NCBI RefSeq assembly: GCF_002877365.1
Contig: NZ_MCWZ01000028.1
Coordinates: 1,372 to 56,391, forward strand
Length of the DNA stretch: 55,020 bases
Source: Vibrio sp. 10N.261.55.A7
GTDB taxonomy: Bacteria; Pseudomonadota; Gammaproteobacteria; Enterobacterales; Vibrionaceae
Direction: 5' to 3'
Both the position numbers and the translations under genes were made by a program. The notes under the pieces were generated by a model. The model was not told the DNA's origin. It saw only the letters and a program-made list of their open reading frames with translations, and searched no databases. Positions 45,315 through 54,968 of the stretch are shown here, one piece after another (the stretch's first letter is position 1; each line of letters opens with the position of its first letter).

Positions 45315-47345
45315 TTAGAGTTGGTATCCGTAGCTAAGCATGAATTCTGCAGGCGCTCCGTAACCAATTTGGTTTAAACCAGATTTGCCATTCGTTGCGC
45401 CTAGAATGTATTTCTCATTCAGTACGTTGTAGGCATTGGCTTGGATTTTGTGACGACCTGTCGTGTACGCTGCCATCAAATCAACGGTGGTGTAATCGCC
45501 AAGCGCGACAGCTTCATCATTACCCGAGTAACGGTCTCCGACATATTTCACACCGCCACCCAAACGCCAGTTATCGTCGAACTGGTAAGTGCTCCAAAGT
45601 GAGAATAAGTGATCAGACACATCATTCGGTTTCTTACCTGTCTCTTTGTCTTTAGCGTCTAAGTAGCTATACCCAATAGAGATATCCCATTCTTTTGTAA
45701 ACTGCCCGCGAGCTTCCAGTTCAATCCCCTCATGGCGAGCTTCAATCTTGTTTATTACATCACCATCTGTATTGGTTTCAGGCTGCTCTTGATCGATTTG
45801 GAAGATGGCCGCATTAAGCATCAATGCGTTATCCAACAAGTATGCTTTAGCGCCAATCTCTTTCAGGTCAGTATGGAAAAACTCAGCCAATTTCGGATTG
45901 ATATAAATACCCGAATAAGGCAACTGCCAAGAACGAGCAAGGCTGGCATAGACCGACATATCTTCGTTAAGGCGGTAAACAAGACCTGTTCTGTAACTGA
46001 CTTTGTTGTCGTCTAAGTTCTCTTTGTCTGCCCCTGTTTTTTGCTGTTCAAGTTTCATTGAGTCGTAACGTACGTTACCTATCAAAGAAAGATCACCCAA
46101 GGTGTAGACATCTTGAATGTAGATGCCAGCCGTTGTTGTGGTGTTGTCTCGAAACGGTTTAAAGCCGGGATCAGGCGTTGGGGCTGCGACAGGATCATAG
46201 ATATTTTTTGCGGGTATTGTTTTGTCACCCGCCAACGTTAAGTCGATATTGATTTGATTGTAATCAGCACCGATTAGCATTTGATTCGATGCCGTTTCCC
46301 AAACTAACTCAGATTGTAATGTCGTTGTGGTTCTAGGGTCGTAACCGAAGTTGTTCACCGTTTGTGAAACTTCATCGCCAGTCACCGTCCCTTGTCGAGT
46401 TCCCTTCTGTTCAAGTTCAATATGGGTGTAAGCGGCACGGTTAGTCCAACTCCATTGTTCGTTCAATAGCCACTCGTAATTGACACCGAGTCTGACGCTA
46501 TCCGACTTTTGATAATCGTTCGTACCACCGTAGAAAGTGGCTTCTGATACATCAACAGGCTGTCCATTTTTTGATGGAACACCACGGTATGGCACCAATT
46601 CTTGATGGGCGTATTCAACATCAAAGTCGATAGTATGCCCGTCGGCAGGCAAGACACGAATTGTAGGTGCAATGAAGAAATCATTCGAATCGATATGGTT
46701 TACATAGGAATCGGCTTGGCGATATTCCAAGTTAATCCGGCCATTCACATTTTCGGAAAACGACATTGAGCTGTCGATCTGGCCTACATATTGACTGTTA
46801 CTGCCTACACTGCCGCTGACATGTGTAAAATCATCACCGTTAGCACGCTTGGTCACCAGGTTAATGATCCCACCTGCTGAACCTCGGCCATACAGTGCGC
46901 CTGCGGGACCTTTAACCACCTCTACACGTTCGATATTGGCCAAACTTCGGTAAGATTGCAGCGTACCATCGTCACGCATACCATCGCGGTACATGTCGTT
47001 AAGTGAGTCAAAACCACGAATAACAAATTGGTCTCGGCTTCCTTCGCCAAGAGTATTGTTAACACCTGCAACCCCATCAAGTGCGTCGACTAAGCGAACA
47101 GCTCCACGATCTTGCATTTCAGTTTTCGTCACAACTGACACCGACTGCGGCACATCGAGCCATTCAACGTCGGTCTTTGTACCTGACTGCGGCATATACT
47201 CGGCATATCCCTCGTACTGATACCCAACAACTTGCATTGTTTCGTTTACCGCTGTTTGTTCTGCAGCCGTTGCATTTGATGCACTTGCTACGGCAGTTAA
47301 TACACCTCCAATAGCGAATGCGAGGGGCGATAGTGTTAATCTCAT
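45315..47345 (-). CDS. psuA: TonB-dependent receptor of the vibrioferrin locus
   Basis: 676 residues. Signal peptide about 1-28 (ending NATAAE), TonB-box-like ETMQVVG, plug domain (LDVPQSVSVVTKTEMQDRGA, DQFVIRGFDSLNDMYRDGMR, VEVVKGPAGALYGRGSAGG) and a barrel of the FhuE/FiuA-like group. The protein ends LSYGYQL, where the last residue is Leu rather than the usual Phe. In V. parahaemolyticus the receptor beside pvsA is psuA and precedes pvuA, as here. It gives a second receptor for ferric vibrioferrin. ATG 47345 follows AGGAATAG. First gene of the uptake operon, divergent from pvsA. Confidence 0.9.
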   Translation of the reverse strand: MRLTLSPLAFAIGGVLTAVASASNATAAEQTAVNETMQVVGYQYEGYAEYMPQSGTKTDVEWLDVPQSVSVVTKTEMQDRGAVRLVDALDGVAGVNNTLGEGSRDQFVIRGFDSLNDMYRDGMRDDGTLQSYRSLANIERVEVVKGPAGALYGRGSAGGIINLVTKRANGDDFTHVSGSVGSNSQYVGQIDSSMSFSENVNGRINLEYRQADSYVNHIDSNDFFIAPTIRVLPADGHTIDFDVEYAHQELVPYRGVPSKNGQPVDVSEATFYGGTNDYQKSDSVRLGVNYEWLLNEQWSWTNRAAYTHIELEQKGTRQGTVTGDEVSQTVNNFGYDPRTTTTLQSELVWETASNQMLIGADYNQINIDLTLAGDKTIPAKNIYDPVAAPTPDPGFKPFRDNTTTTAGIYIQDVYTLGDLSLIGNVRYDSMKLEQQKTGADKENLDDNKVSYRTGLVYRLNEDMSVYASLARSWQLPYSGIYINPKLAEFFHTDLKEIGAKAYLLDNALMLNAAIFQIDQEQPETNTDGDVINKIEARHEGIELEARGQFTKEWDISIGYSYLDAKDKETGKKPNDVSDHLFSLWSTYQFDDNWRLGGGVKYVGDRYSGNDEAVALGDYTTVDLMAAYTTGRHKIQANAYNVLNEKYILGATNGKSGLNQIGYGAPAEFMLSYGYQL

Positions 47346-47394
47346 GTTCTATTCCTAATTCCGTTTTAGTTTATAAATTCACCTTGACGCGAAT

Positions 47395-47413
47395 AAGAAC
47401 AAATATCATTTGT
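47395..47413. promoter_or_regulatory. Fur-box-like site upstream of psuA
   Basis: By eye about 10 of 19 positions match the Fur consensus, with a contiguous ATCATT core (47404-47409). It lies 50 bp upstream of the psuA start, a suitable place for iron-dependent repression of the uptake operon. Confidence 0.4.
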
Positions 47414-47481
47414 ATTTGCAATATAAATTTTATGTTCTATATTAGCCTGCCCTATGCAACAAATATAATAATAAAATAGTC

Positions 47482-47500
47482 AATAACAATAATTATAAAA
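47482..47500. promoter_or_regulatory. Fur-box-like site in the psuA-pvsA promoter region
   Basis: By eye 12 of 19 positions match the Fur consensus (AATAACAATAATTAT core). It is about 110 bp upstream of pvsA. The whole 47346-47612 region is AT-rich and must hold both divergent promoters; Fur control of vibrioferrin genes is established in V. parahaemolyticus. Confidence 0.5.
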
Positions 47501-47612
47501 ATACCAATTAAAACAAAGCTATAAGTGCACTTTGCTCTAATTTCTCGACAGAGATTACTTGGAGAACGCTTGTGAGCAGGAATTACAACGTTTGGAAAAC
47601 TAGGAAAGTCCC

Positions 47613-48824
47613 ATGAAATCTACCATTATCATCGTCAGTCATGTTGTTAGTGATTCAGTCACCCATGGTTTCGTGCCCACCGCCAAAGCGATGGGTCATA
47701 ACGTCATTTTGATCACGGACCAAAAGCTCAATCATCTAAAGGTAGCCAGTGATGACGCACTCTTTAACCCAGATACAATTCTTGAATGTGATGTCTTTAA
47801 CCCCCTTTCGCTAATAGAGGCCATCACAGAACAAGATTTAAAACCTCAAGCAGTATTTAGCAATAGCGATCACCTACAAACTTCGACCGCTATCTGTGCT
47901 CAATTCTTTGGCGTCCCAGCGAAAGATTGGACAGTCACACTCAAAGCCAAAGATAAATACTTAACTCGCCAAGTTCTCAATGAAAAATGCTTGCCCAATA
48001 CGCAGAGCGAGTTGGTAAGTAGAGATACGACTCAATCGTTCGATTTTAGTTTTCCTGTCGTTGCGAAACCCAAGGAAGGCGTTGCTAGTTTAGATGTGCA
48101 GCGATGCAATTCTAAAACTGAACTCGCTCGCTATTGTGAAGCGTTTTGGCAAAAGCACCCTGCCACTCCTGTATTGGTTGAGTCGTTTTTGCAAGGCCCA
48201 CTTATCACGGTGGAAACTATTGGTGACCGTGATAATTTGATTGCACTCGGTGGGTTTGATGTAGAACTCTCTGAACCCCCATATTTCATCGAAACGTCGG
48301 CAACTTGGAATGGCTCGAACAGCGTGAAATACCGTGAGGAGTGTGTGCGTCAACTACAAGCATTTGGGGTGCGGTTTGGAGTTTGTCATAGCGAGTTCAT
48401 CATCACTGAGTCTGGTCCTGTACTCGTCGAAATCAACTACCGAAGTATTGGTGATGGCCGAGAGTTTTTACTTAATAATCTCAGTGGCGATAAATGGTTT
48501 CGTACTATCTTAAACCTTCATCTAGGTAACGAACTAGACAATAAGTTTTGTATCAATGGTACCGCTCATGTGCATTACATGGTTGCGAAGCAGAGCGGCG
48601 TGATTGAAGGCACTTCAACGTCCTTCATCCATCATGATGAAGACATGGTTACACAACAGCAGGTGCTTAAAAGCAGTGGTGATGTTTTTCAACAAAGTTT
48701 CTCCAACAAGGACTACTTAGCTCGTATCTCAATTGCTTCCCCTGCAGGACAACCACTCGAACCCGCTCTCAAGAAAGCCATATCAAGCTTTGATCTGATG
48801 TCAATCAGTGAGGTAACAGCATGA
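47613..48824 (+). CDS. pvsA: Vibrioferrin biosynthesis ATP-grasp ligase
   Basis: 403 residues, ATP-grasp superfamily. Visible features: an N-terminal Rossmann-like domain, then FPVVAKPKEGVASLDVQ (nucleotide-binding Lys), PVLVESFLQGPLITVETIG (hinge and acidic residues) and LVEINYRSIGDG (Mg-binding Glu/Asn). It forms an amide bond during vibrioferrin assembly; the siderophore consists of citrate, ethanolamine, L-alanine and 2-oxoglutarate, and PvsA is thought to act on the alanine/2-oxoglutarate side. ATG 47613 follows AGGAAAG. Its stop overlaps the pvsB start as ATGA. First gene of pvsABCDE. Confidence 0.93.
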   Translation: MKSTIIIVSHVVSDSVTHGFVPTAKAMGHNVILITDQKLNHLKVASDDALFNPDTILECDVFNPLSLIEAITEQDLKPQAVFSNSDHLQTSTAICAQFFGVPAKDWTVTLKAKDKYLTRQVLNEKCLPNTQSELVSRDTTQSFDFSFPVVAKPKEGVASLDVQRCNSKTELARYCEAFWQKHPATPVLVESFLQGPLITVETIGDRDNLIALGGFDVELSEPPYFIETSATWNGSNSVKYREECVRQLQAFGVRFGVCHSEFIITESGPVLVEINYRSIGDGREFLLNNLSGDKWFRTILNLHLGNELDNKFCINGTAHVHYMVAKQSGVIEGTSTSFIHHDEDMVTQQQVLKSSGDVFQQSFSNKDYLARISIASPAGQPLEPALKKAISSFDLMSISEVTA

Positions 48825-50632
48825 ACGACAATGCTTTGTATCTCACTCAACGTTTGATTGATACCTGTTTACGTGAAGATATGTTTGGATTGATTTCTCA
48901 AAGCCAGTTTACGACTCAACTTCCGAATACAATCAACATCTCATCTAATTCTCGAGAACAAATATGGGCTGTGTTATCTCGTTTTGATTTTACGCTTTAC
49001 CTGCCTGTCACTCCGAGTTGTTACATGCAACGCTGGGTATACGGGCAAGAAAATGGTTCTGTGGGTAATGGTTGGTACACCCAGATAAATGGCGTTGTTG
49101 AAGCTCAGCAGCACTATCGTGATTGGATAGAGCTACTGAAAGCGATTGGGCACCAAAGTTCTCATTCATTGTTAGATGGCTATTTGCAAGAACTCGAATG
49201 TGCGGAGAAACACAAAGACTTATGTGATAGAGCGTTCTACCAACATTCAGAATCTCTGATGCAGCCGATTTCATCGTTAGACCGTTGGGAGCAAAAACTC
49301 TTACGCGCCGATCAAATCGCTTCATACCTGGACCACCCTTATTACCCGACAGCGCGTGCAAAGTTTGGTTTAAGCGACCGCGACGTCGAACAATATGCGC
49401 CAGAGTTTGCACAAAGCTTTTCACTTGGTTGGCTCGCGATAGAAAAATCGCTCGTTACGCTAACGAGCCCAAAGCCAGATTGTTGGCCGACGATGAATCA
49501 AGTGGGTTTGCCGGAAGACTTTTCCCTGAGTCATGAGCTGTTCCCCACTCATCCGCTAACACTGAGAAGTCTTGAAAGTCTTCCCGATGGCGTTATTGAA
49601 GCCCCTCTTTCGTACCTAGATGTCACTCCAACCCTATCGGTACGCACAGTCGTTGTGAATCATGCCCCGCATATTCATATCAAAGTACCGCTAATAATGC
49701 GTTCGTTAGGCACCAAAAATATTCGCTTGATCAAACCATCCACTCTTTATGATGGACACTGGTTTGAACGATTATTGACACATTTGGAACAAAGTGATCA
49801 AAACTTACATAGTCTGTTTTTCCATTGTAATGAGAAACATGGGGGCCACGTTGGGGATAACAAAACGTTCGCTTACATCGTTCGTGAATACACAATCGAT
49901 CATTTTCAAGATAAAGCACTAGTACCTGTTGCTGCCTTAGCGAGCCCAATGCCTGATGAACGCTTGTTTTTAGAGCACCTTGCCGAACAGTATTATGATG
50001 AAGACACCCTTCAGTGGTTTAACGATTACGTTAACCTTTTGTGCAAAGTACATCTTACGCTGTGGATTCGTTACGGAATCGCTTTAGAGTCGAATCAACA
50101 AAACGCCATCATTGCATTCGATCAACAAGGCAAGATGACCTTAGCGATGAAAGATAACGATGCAGCACGTATTTGGCCAGAACGTTTTCAATCGTTTGAG
50201 AAACTCTCACCCGTCACATGTGAACAACTTATAGACGAACGGATCATCGTCGACAACGAGCTGGCACTTGGCCAGATGTTTACCACCATTACGTTACAAT
50301 TGGATATTGCAGCGATTGTGGATGCAATGTCAGCGCAAGGGATAGCCACTTCAGCTTCGTTGTATGCGATTGTCTCTGATAGCCTTTCGGAGCAGCTTAA
50401 TCAGTTGAACGAACACGGCCTCAACACTGATCTTGCAAATGAACTGTTGTTTGGTTCTCCAAACTTGTACGCGAAGTACTTATTGAGCTCAGGCAGCTTA
50501 CTATCAAAAGAAGCGTCTGGCGCAAGCGATATCAATAAGTTCTATGGATTGTCGGCACCGAACTTTTTGTTGCTAACAAGCGAACAAGCACAAACTGCTT
50601 ACCTTGAAAACATCAAGCGTAGCGTGAGTTAA
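48821..50632 (+). CDS. pvsB: Vibrioferrin NIS synthetase (IucA/IucC family)
   Basis: 603 residues, NRPS-independent siderophore synthetase. The N-terminal half has the acyl-adenylation region (HPLTLRSLESLPDGV, SYLDVTPTLSVRTVVVN, IRLIKPSTLYDG), the C-terminal half the FhuF-like region (YGIALESNQQNAIIAFDQQG, AMKDNDAARIW). It condenses a carboxylate-bearing intermediate with an amine in vibrioferrin assembly. The typical HPxHPxxKxR sequence of the family is replaced here by the shorter DGYLQELECAEKH and LFPTHPLTLRS segments. ATG 48821 overlaps pvsA; pvsC begins 6 nt after its stop. Confidence 0.92.
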   Translation: MNDNALYLTQRLIDTCLREDMFGLISQSQFTTQLPNTINISSNSREQIWAVLSRFDFTLYLPVTPSCYMQRWVYGQENGSVGNGWYTQINGVVEAQQHYRDWIELLKAIGHQSSHSLLDGYLQELECAEKHKDLCDRAFYQHSESLMQPISSLDRWEQKLLRADQIASYLDHPYYPTARAKFGLSDRDVEQYAPEFAQSFSLGWLAIEKSLVTLTSPKPDCWPTMNQVGLPEDFSLSHELFPTHPLTLRSLESLPDGVIEAPLSYLDVTPTLSVRTVVVNHAPHIHIKVPLIMRSLGTKNIRLIKPSTLYDGHWFERLLTHLEQSDQNLHSLFFHCNEKHGGHVGDNKTFAYIVREYTIDHFQDKALVPVAALASPMPDERLFLEHLAEQYYDEDTLQWFNDYVNLLCKVHLTLWIRYGIALESNQQNAIIAFDQQGKMTLAMKDNDAARIWPERFQSFEKLSPVTCEQLIDERIIVDNELALGQMFTTITLQLDIAAIVDAMSAQGIATSASLYAIVSDSLSEQLNQLNEHGLNTDLANELLFGSPNLYAKYLLSSGSLLSKEASGASDINKFYGLSAPNFLLLTSEQAQTAYLENIKRSVS

Positions 50633-50638
50633 ATCATC

Positions 50639-51838
50639 ATGACCAAACTCATTTATTGTGTGTTATTGTGCCACTTTATTGCCGCATTTGCAGCCTTGGG
50701 TATGCCTATGTTTTTGCCGATGGTATTGCCAACCATTGGCGCACACATTGGTACGGATTGGGCTGGAGTATTGTTTATTCTCCCCACTTTTTGTACCGCT
50801 GTCGCGGCGCGTTTTTGGGGGCAATTTGCAGATCGTTATGGCAGGCGTCGCTCTTTGTTGCGAGCTCAACTCGGGCTTGCAGCAGGCTTCGCACTATGTG
50901 GCATAGCCGATAATCTTACAATGTTTGTGTTTGGTCTTATCGTTCAAGGAACCTTTGGCGGCACAATGGCCGCTTCAAACAGCTATTTATCAAGCCAAAT
51001 CAACGATGCGAAAACGCTCGGTAAATCACTCAATAAGACTCAGCTTTCTGCTCGCCTTGCACTAATCATAGCGCCAATTGGGCTCGGTTGGGGCTTATCG
51101 GAAACGGAGCCGTTGAATGCATACCTTTGGTTGTCAGTTTTACCTTTGGTGGCACTAGCGATTACATTAACCCTGCCCGTTGATGAACTTAAGACATCTA
51201 AACACTCTGTAAAACGCCAAGCATCTAATAAACAATGCGACGAAACGAAGCCATTGAACACCTTATATTGGGTGTACGGGGCGCAGTTTGGCTTAGCGTT
51301 CTCTATCGTGGTGACATTTCCTTATTTCGCGCCATTTCTACAGCAATATGGAATGTCCAATCACGCTTGGATTGGCGTTTTGTACGCCCTACCACATGGT
51401 GTCTATTTACTCTTTGCTGGGAAAGTACATTTGTTCTCAGATTGGATTGAACGCCACCAAACACAGCGTACATTGTGGTTAGGCTTCAGCTTGCTTTCAC
51501 TCAGTGCATTAATGCACCTCACTTCCTTTCAGACGGTGTTAATTATTGCTCGCATTGTGTTTGGCCTTGGCATGGTTTGTTGCTATCACGGCTTACATCA
51601 GGCGTTAGCGAATCAAGTCGATCGACATCAAAGCGGTAAAGTATTCTCTCGTTTTGATGCTATGTCTAAATGGGGTGGTGTTGCTGCCGGGCTGAGCGCT
51701 TCTTTCATATCAAGTTTTGGCTGGCTTGAGGTTCCTTTCATACTTTCTGCATTGGTCAGTTGCGTAACTGTTGCCACGCTGATCATTCACTCAAAATTTG
51801 GAAATCAACATGTTAAACATTCAATTATCTCCGACTGA
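50639..51838 (+). CDS. pvsC: Vibrioferrin exporter, MFS transporter
   Basis: 399 residues with about 12 membrane helices. The MFS signature between helices 2 and 3 is WGQFADRYGRRRSLLRAQ, and a basic cytoplasmic loop (KTSKHSVKRQASNKQCDETK) separates the two halves. In V. parahaemolyticus PvsC exports vibrioferrin across the inner membrane. It starts 6 nt after pvsB and overlaps pvsD by 29 nt, so it is embedded in the biosynthetic operon. Confidence 0.93.
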   Translation: MTKLIYCVLLCHFIAAFAALGMPMFLPMVLPTIGAHIGTDWAGVLFILPTFCTAVAARFWGQFADRYGRRRSLLRAQLGLAAGFALCGIADNLTMFVFGLIVQGTFGGTMAASNSYLSSQINDAKTLGKSLNKTQLSARLALIIAPIGLGWGLSETEPLNAYLWLSVLPLVALAITLTLPVDELKTSKHSVKRQASNKQCDETKPLNTLYWVYGAQFGLAFSIVVTFPYFAPFLQQYGMSNHAWIGVLYALPHGVYLLFAGKVHLFSDWIERHQTQRTLWLGFSLLSLSALMHLTSFQTVLIIARIVFGLGMVCCYHGLHQALANQVDRHQSGKVFSRFDAMSKWGGVAAGLSASFISSFGWLEVPFILSALVSCVTVATLIIHSKFGNQHVKHSIISD

Positions 51839-53675
51839 GAATTTAAACAAAGACAAAGACAGACTGAGATTCAACGAAAAAGCGCTCAACCGTGAAAAAG
51901 CGAGCCTGAATACCATTATGGGTGTTGTGAACTGTTATCTACGAGAATATGCGATACCCAATAAGCAAGTGGATTGGTGTTTTAGTTCTTCGTCTCTTCC
52001 TCAAACTATAAAAAGAAACTATGGTGCGAATCAGCGCGTGGCTATTCACCTACGTCACCAAAATCAAGCTCAAATGAATAGCTTGATCGTTTTGCCCGTT
52101 GAGTACGTCAGTAATTTGGGTAAAGTAAAACTTAGTGATGCGCCGTGGGCCAAAGTGCCTAATGCTGGATGGTGTAAGCTGGACTCAACGAAAACGCTAA
52201 CGCTTTTACTCAATTACTTAAAACAAGTGCTGAGCATTCCATTTAATCACGAATTGGTCGAGCAAATGGAGAACAGTTTGTTGATCACCGAACAGTTCCT
52301 CAACTCAGACGTCTCTCCTCAACATCACAATACGTTTATCGAATCAGAGCAATCGTTAATTTGGGGACACAGTTTCCATCCGACACCGAAGAGTCGTTCA
52401 GGAGTCAGCATCGATGATCTGTTAGCATGCTCACCTGAGGTAGGAGCTAAGGTTCCTCTATACTGGTTTGAGGTTAATTCAGCATTATTTGATGTACTCA
52501 GTTCAGATAAACGAAATACACCGCAAACGATGCTTGAGAAACTCGCACCGAGCGCAAGCCGCTCTAAAACAATGTTACTTTATCCATGCCACCCTTGGGA
52601 AAGTTACACCATTCTGAAAAACCCCGTGGTCCAAAAAGCTATTGAACAAGGCAAAATAATCCCGCATGGTTTAGATGGTGAAAAACTTTTGCCAACTTCG
52701 TCGGTACGCACTCTCTATCACCCAGATATGGAATGGTTCGCTAAGTTCTCTATCAATGTACGTTTGACCAATTGTGTACGAAAAAACGCTTGGTATGAGC
52801 TCGATAGTGCCGTTCAGCTAACTTCAATTCTGCACCCGATCAAAGAGAGTGAGCAGTTACGTAATCCAGTATTCAAGGTAATGACCGAGCCTTACGCGAC
52901 TACTTTAAATCTTGAGTCCGTTGCTAATAATCAACATGTCGATGTGATTAAGGCTCGTGAATCATTTGGCATTTTATATCGCCAGAATTTCTCTCTAAGT
53001 GAAACCGACATATTACAACCGACTTTAGCAGGAGCGCTTTTTGCTTACGACAGAGACGGAAACAGTTGCATCGCTACTCAACTTAGAAAAAAAGCGAAAG
53101 CGACACAAAGCCAATATCAACATGTCGCCACTTTGTGGTTTGAACGTTATTTGCATTGTTTGATACCGGGTATCTTTAACTACTATTTCAAACATGGCGT
53201 CGCGTTTGAACCTCATCTACAAAATACATTAATTGGTTTTGAAAAAGGAATGCCATGCTGTGTTTGGATTCGGGACTTAGAAGGCACCAAGTTGCTACGT
53301 GAGTTTTGGCCATCAGAAACACTGCAAAATCTGTCTGAGCGTGCACGCCAATCGGTGTATTACACCCGAGAACAGGGCTGGAATCGTATAGGTTATTGCA
53401 CCTTCATCAACAATATCAGTGAAGCCATTTTCTTTATTGCGGAAGGAAACTCAAAGCTAGAGCAAACATTATGGAACGCATTGAAAGACGCCATTTCTCG
53501 CTGGCAGTCAATTAATGGCAAACAACCAGAATTGGTTTCACTCGTTAATGGTGGGTATTTCCCTAGCAAAAACAACTTTACCACCCGTTTAATGCAAAAT
53601 GCCGATAAAGAATCTGGCTATACCCAGGTCGCTGCACCTTGGGCGACGCAAAGCAATGGAGGTTTACATGACTAA
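51810..53675 (+). CDS. pvsD: Vibrioferrin NIS synthetase (IucA/IucC family)
   Basis: 621 residues. NIS motifs are clear: GHSFHPTPKSRSGV (residues about 187-200; ATP-binding), YPCHPWE, LLPTSSVRTLYHP, KFSINVRLTNCVRKN and, in the C-terminal FhuF-like part, HGVAFEPHLQNTLIGFEKG and RDLEGTKLL. It resembles citrate-using (type A) synthetases and is reported to join citrate to L-serine at the start of the pathway. I use ATG 51810 (MLNIQLSP); the frame extends four codons further upstream inside pvsC without need. Overlaps pvsC by 29 nt and pvsE by 8 nt. Confidence 0.93.
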   Translation: MLNIQLSPTENLNKDKDRLRFNEKALNREKASLNTIMGVVNCYLREYAIPNKQVDWCFSSSSLPQTIKRNYGANQRVAIHLRHQNQAQMNSLIVLPVEYVSNLGKVKLSDAPWAKVPNAGWCKLDSTKTLTLLLNYLKQVLSIPFNHELVEQMENSLLITEQFLNSDVSPQHHNTFIESEQSLIWGHSFHPTPKSRSGVSIDDLLACSPEVGAKVPLYWFEVNSALFDVLSSDKRNTPQTMLEKLAPSASRSKTMLLYPCHPWESYTILKNPVVQKAIEQGKIIPHGLDGEKLLPTSSVRTLYHPDMEWFAKFSINVRLTNCVRKNAWYELDSAVQLTSILHPIKESEQLRNPVFKVMTEPYATTLNLESVANNQHVDVIKARESFGILYRQNFSLSETDILQPTLAGALFAYDRDGNSCIATQLRKKAKATQSQYQHVATLWFERYLHCLIPGIFNYYFKHGVAFEPHLQNTLIGFEKGMPCCVWIRDLEGTKLLREFWPSETLQNLSERARQSVYYTREQGWNRIGYCTFINNISEAIFFIAEGNSKLEQTLWNALKDAISRWQSINGKQPELVSLVNGGYFPSKNNFTTRLMQNADKESGYTQVAAPWATQSNGGLHD

Positions 53676-54870
53676 TTTACAACAAGTTCCTACCCACATT
53701 GAACAAGAAATAAAGAAACTGGCTAAGCAGAAAAATGAACCATTGTGCGCTTATCTTTATGATCTCAGTTCACTTGAGCAACACATTAAGCACATGCGTA
53801 ACGCGCTACCAAGAAACGTAGAACTATTTTATGCTGCGAAAGCAAACCCATCTGCACCAATACTGCTCACATTAGCACCTTATGTTGATGGCTTTGAAGC
53901 TGCGTCAGGTGGGGAGCTTTGTCATTTACACGAGCAACAGCTGGACAAACCCCTTATCTTTGGTGGCCCAGGTAAACTGCCAAGTGAATTGGAACAAGCG
54001 ATTCAACTCGATGTTGATGCAATTCATGTAGAAAGCCTGACAGAACTGCAACGCATTGGTACTTTGACACAAAAATTCAATAGACCCGCTTCAATCTTCC
54101 TGCGCATGAACATCGACATCGGTGACATCACGCTGAGTAAATTAGCCATGGGTGGAAAACCAACGCCGTTTGGTTTGGATGAAATTGATCTCAATGACGC
54201 TTTAATGTTTCTACGAGACTTCCCGTTGATTGAACTGAAAGGTTTTCATTTCCATTTAATGTCGCATCAGCTTAACGTTGAACGCCATCTTAAACTCATG
54301 AAACGGTATTTCACTGTCGTTAAAGCATGGCAGAAAAAGTTTTCGCTCGGTGAGCTTTCTATCAACCTTGGAGGTGGTGTTGGAATTAATTACCAAGATC
54401 CTCAGCAACATTTTCCTTGGATCGTGTTTTGCGAAAAACTCGAACAGCTTATAGTTGAAGAGCAACTAGGAGATTGGAAATTTCGTTTTGAGTGCGGGCG
54501 CTACATCTCAGCAGCTTGTGGTTACTACGTTATGGAAGTCTTAGATATTAAGCAAAATCTTGGCGAAAATTTTGTCATTTCCCGTGGTGGTACACATCAT
54601 TTTCGGACTCCTTCAGCGCAAGATCATGATCATCCATTTGAGATCGTACATAGCGAACAGCCTTCATCTATCTCAAACCCTATTAATCATTCTGCTGCCA
54701 CTTTGGTCGGTCAGTTATGTACCCCAAAAGATGTGCTCGCTAGAAATCAAAATATTGAACACATCGACATCGGTGACTATCTAGTATTCACTCTGGCAGG
54801 CGCTTATGCGTGGAATATATCGCATCAGAACTTCTTGATGCATGAACCCCCTACGTTCCACTATTTCTAA
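53668..54870 (+). CDS. pvsE: Vibrioferrin PLP-dependent decarboxylase
   Basis: 400 residues, fold-III PLP decarboxylase of the diaminopimelate/ornithine decarboxylase type. The PLP lysine is in FYAAKANPSAP; other active-site elements are GFEAASGGEL, GFHFHLMSH, LGGGVGINY and RFECGRYI. In vibrioferrin synthesis it decarboxylates the serine-derived part (O-citryl-L-serine) to the ethanolamine moiety. ATG 53668 follows GGAGG and overlaps the pvsD end by 8 nt; an upstream in-frame ATG at 53599 would add 23 residues inside pvsD and lacks a ribosome-binding site. Last gene of the operon. Confidence 0.93.
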   Translation: MTNLQQVPTHIEQEIKKLAKQKNEPLCAYLYDLSSLEQHIKHMRNALPRNVELFYAAKANPSAPILLTLAPYVDGFEAASGGELCHLHEQQLDKPLIFGGPGKLPSELEQAIQLDVDAIHVESLTELQRIGTLTQKFNRPASIFLRMNIDIGDITLSKLAMGGKPTPFGLDEIDLNDALMFLRDFPLIELKGFHFHLMSHQLNVERHLKLMKRYFTVVKAWQKKFSLGELSINLGGGVGINYQDPQQHFPWIVFCEKLEQLIVEEQLGDWKFRFECGRYISAACGYYVMEVLDIKQNLGENFVISRGGTHHFRTPSAQDHDHPFEIVHSEQPSSISNPINHSAATLVGQLCTPKDVLARNQNIEHIDIGDYLVFTLAGAYAWNISHQNFLMHEPPTFHYF

Positions 54871-54936
54871 TCCGACGTTTTGGTGGAAGTCTTTCAATGA
54901 CACGTTGTCGGAGGAAATTAGAAAGTAGACTCTAAT

Positions 54937-54968
54937 AAAAGGTGGTTCACCATTGGAGCCACCCTTTT
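54937..54968 (+). terminator. Probable terminator of pvsABCDE
   Basis: A stem of GGTGG with CCACC (54941-54945 with 54959-54963) is extended by A4/T4 with one bulged C, ending in TTTT at 54965-54968. It lies 67 bp past pvsE. Nothing else is visible to the window end. Confidence 0.6.

Noticed and set aside
53599..53667. Upstream ATG extending pvsE by 23 residues
   Set aside because: The extra residues are inside pvsD and lack a ribosome-binding site, whereas ATG 53668 has GGAGG and fits the family N-terminus.
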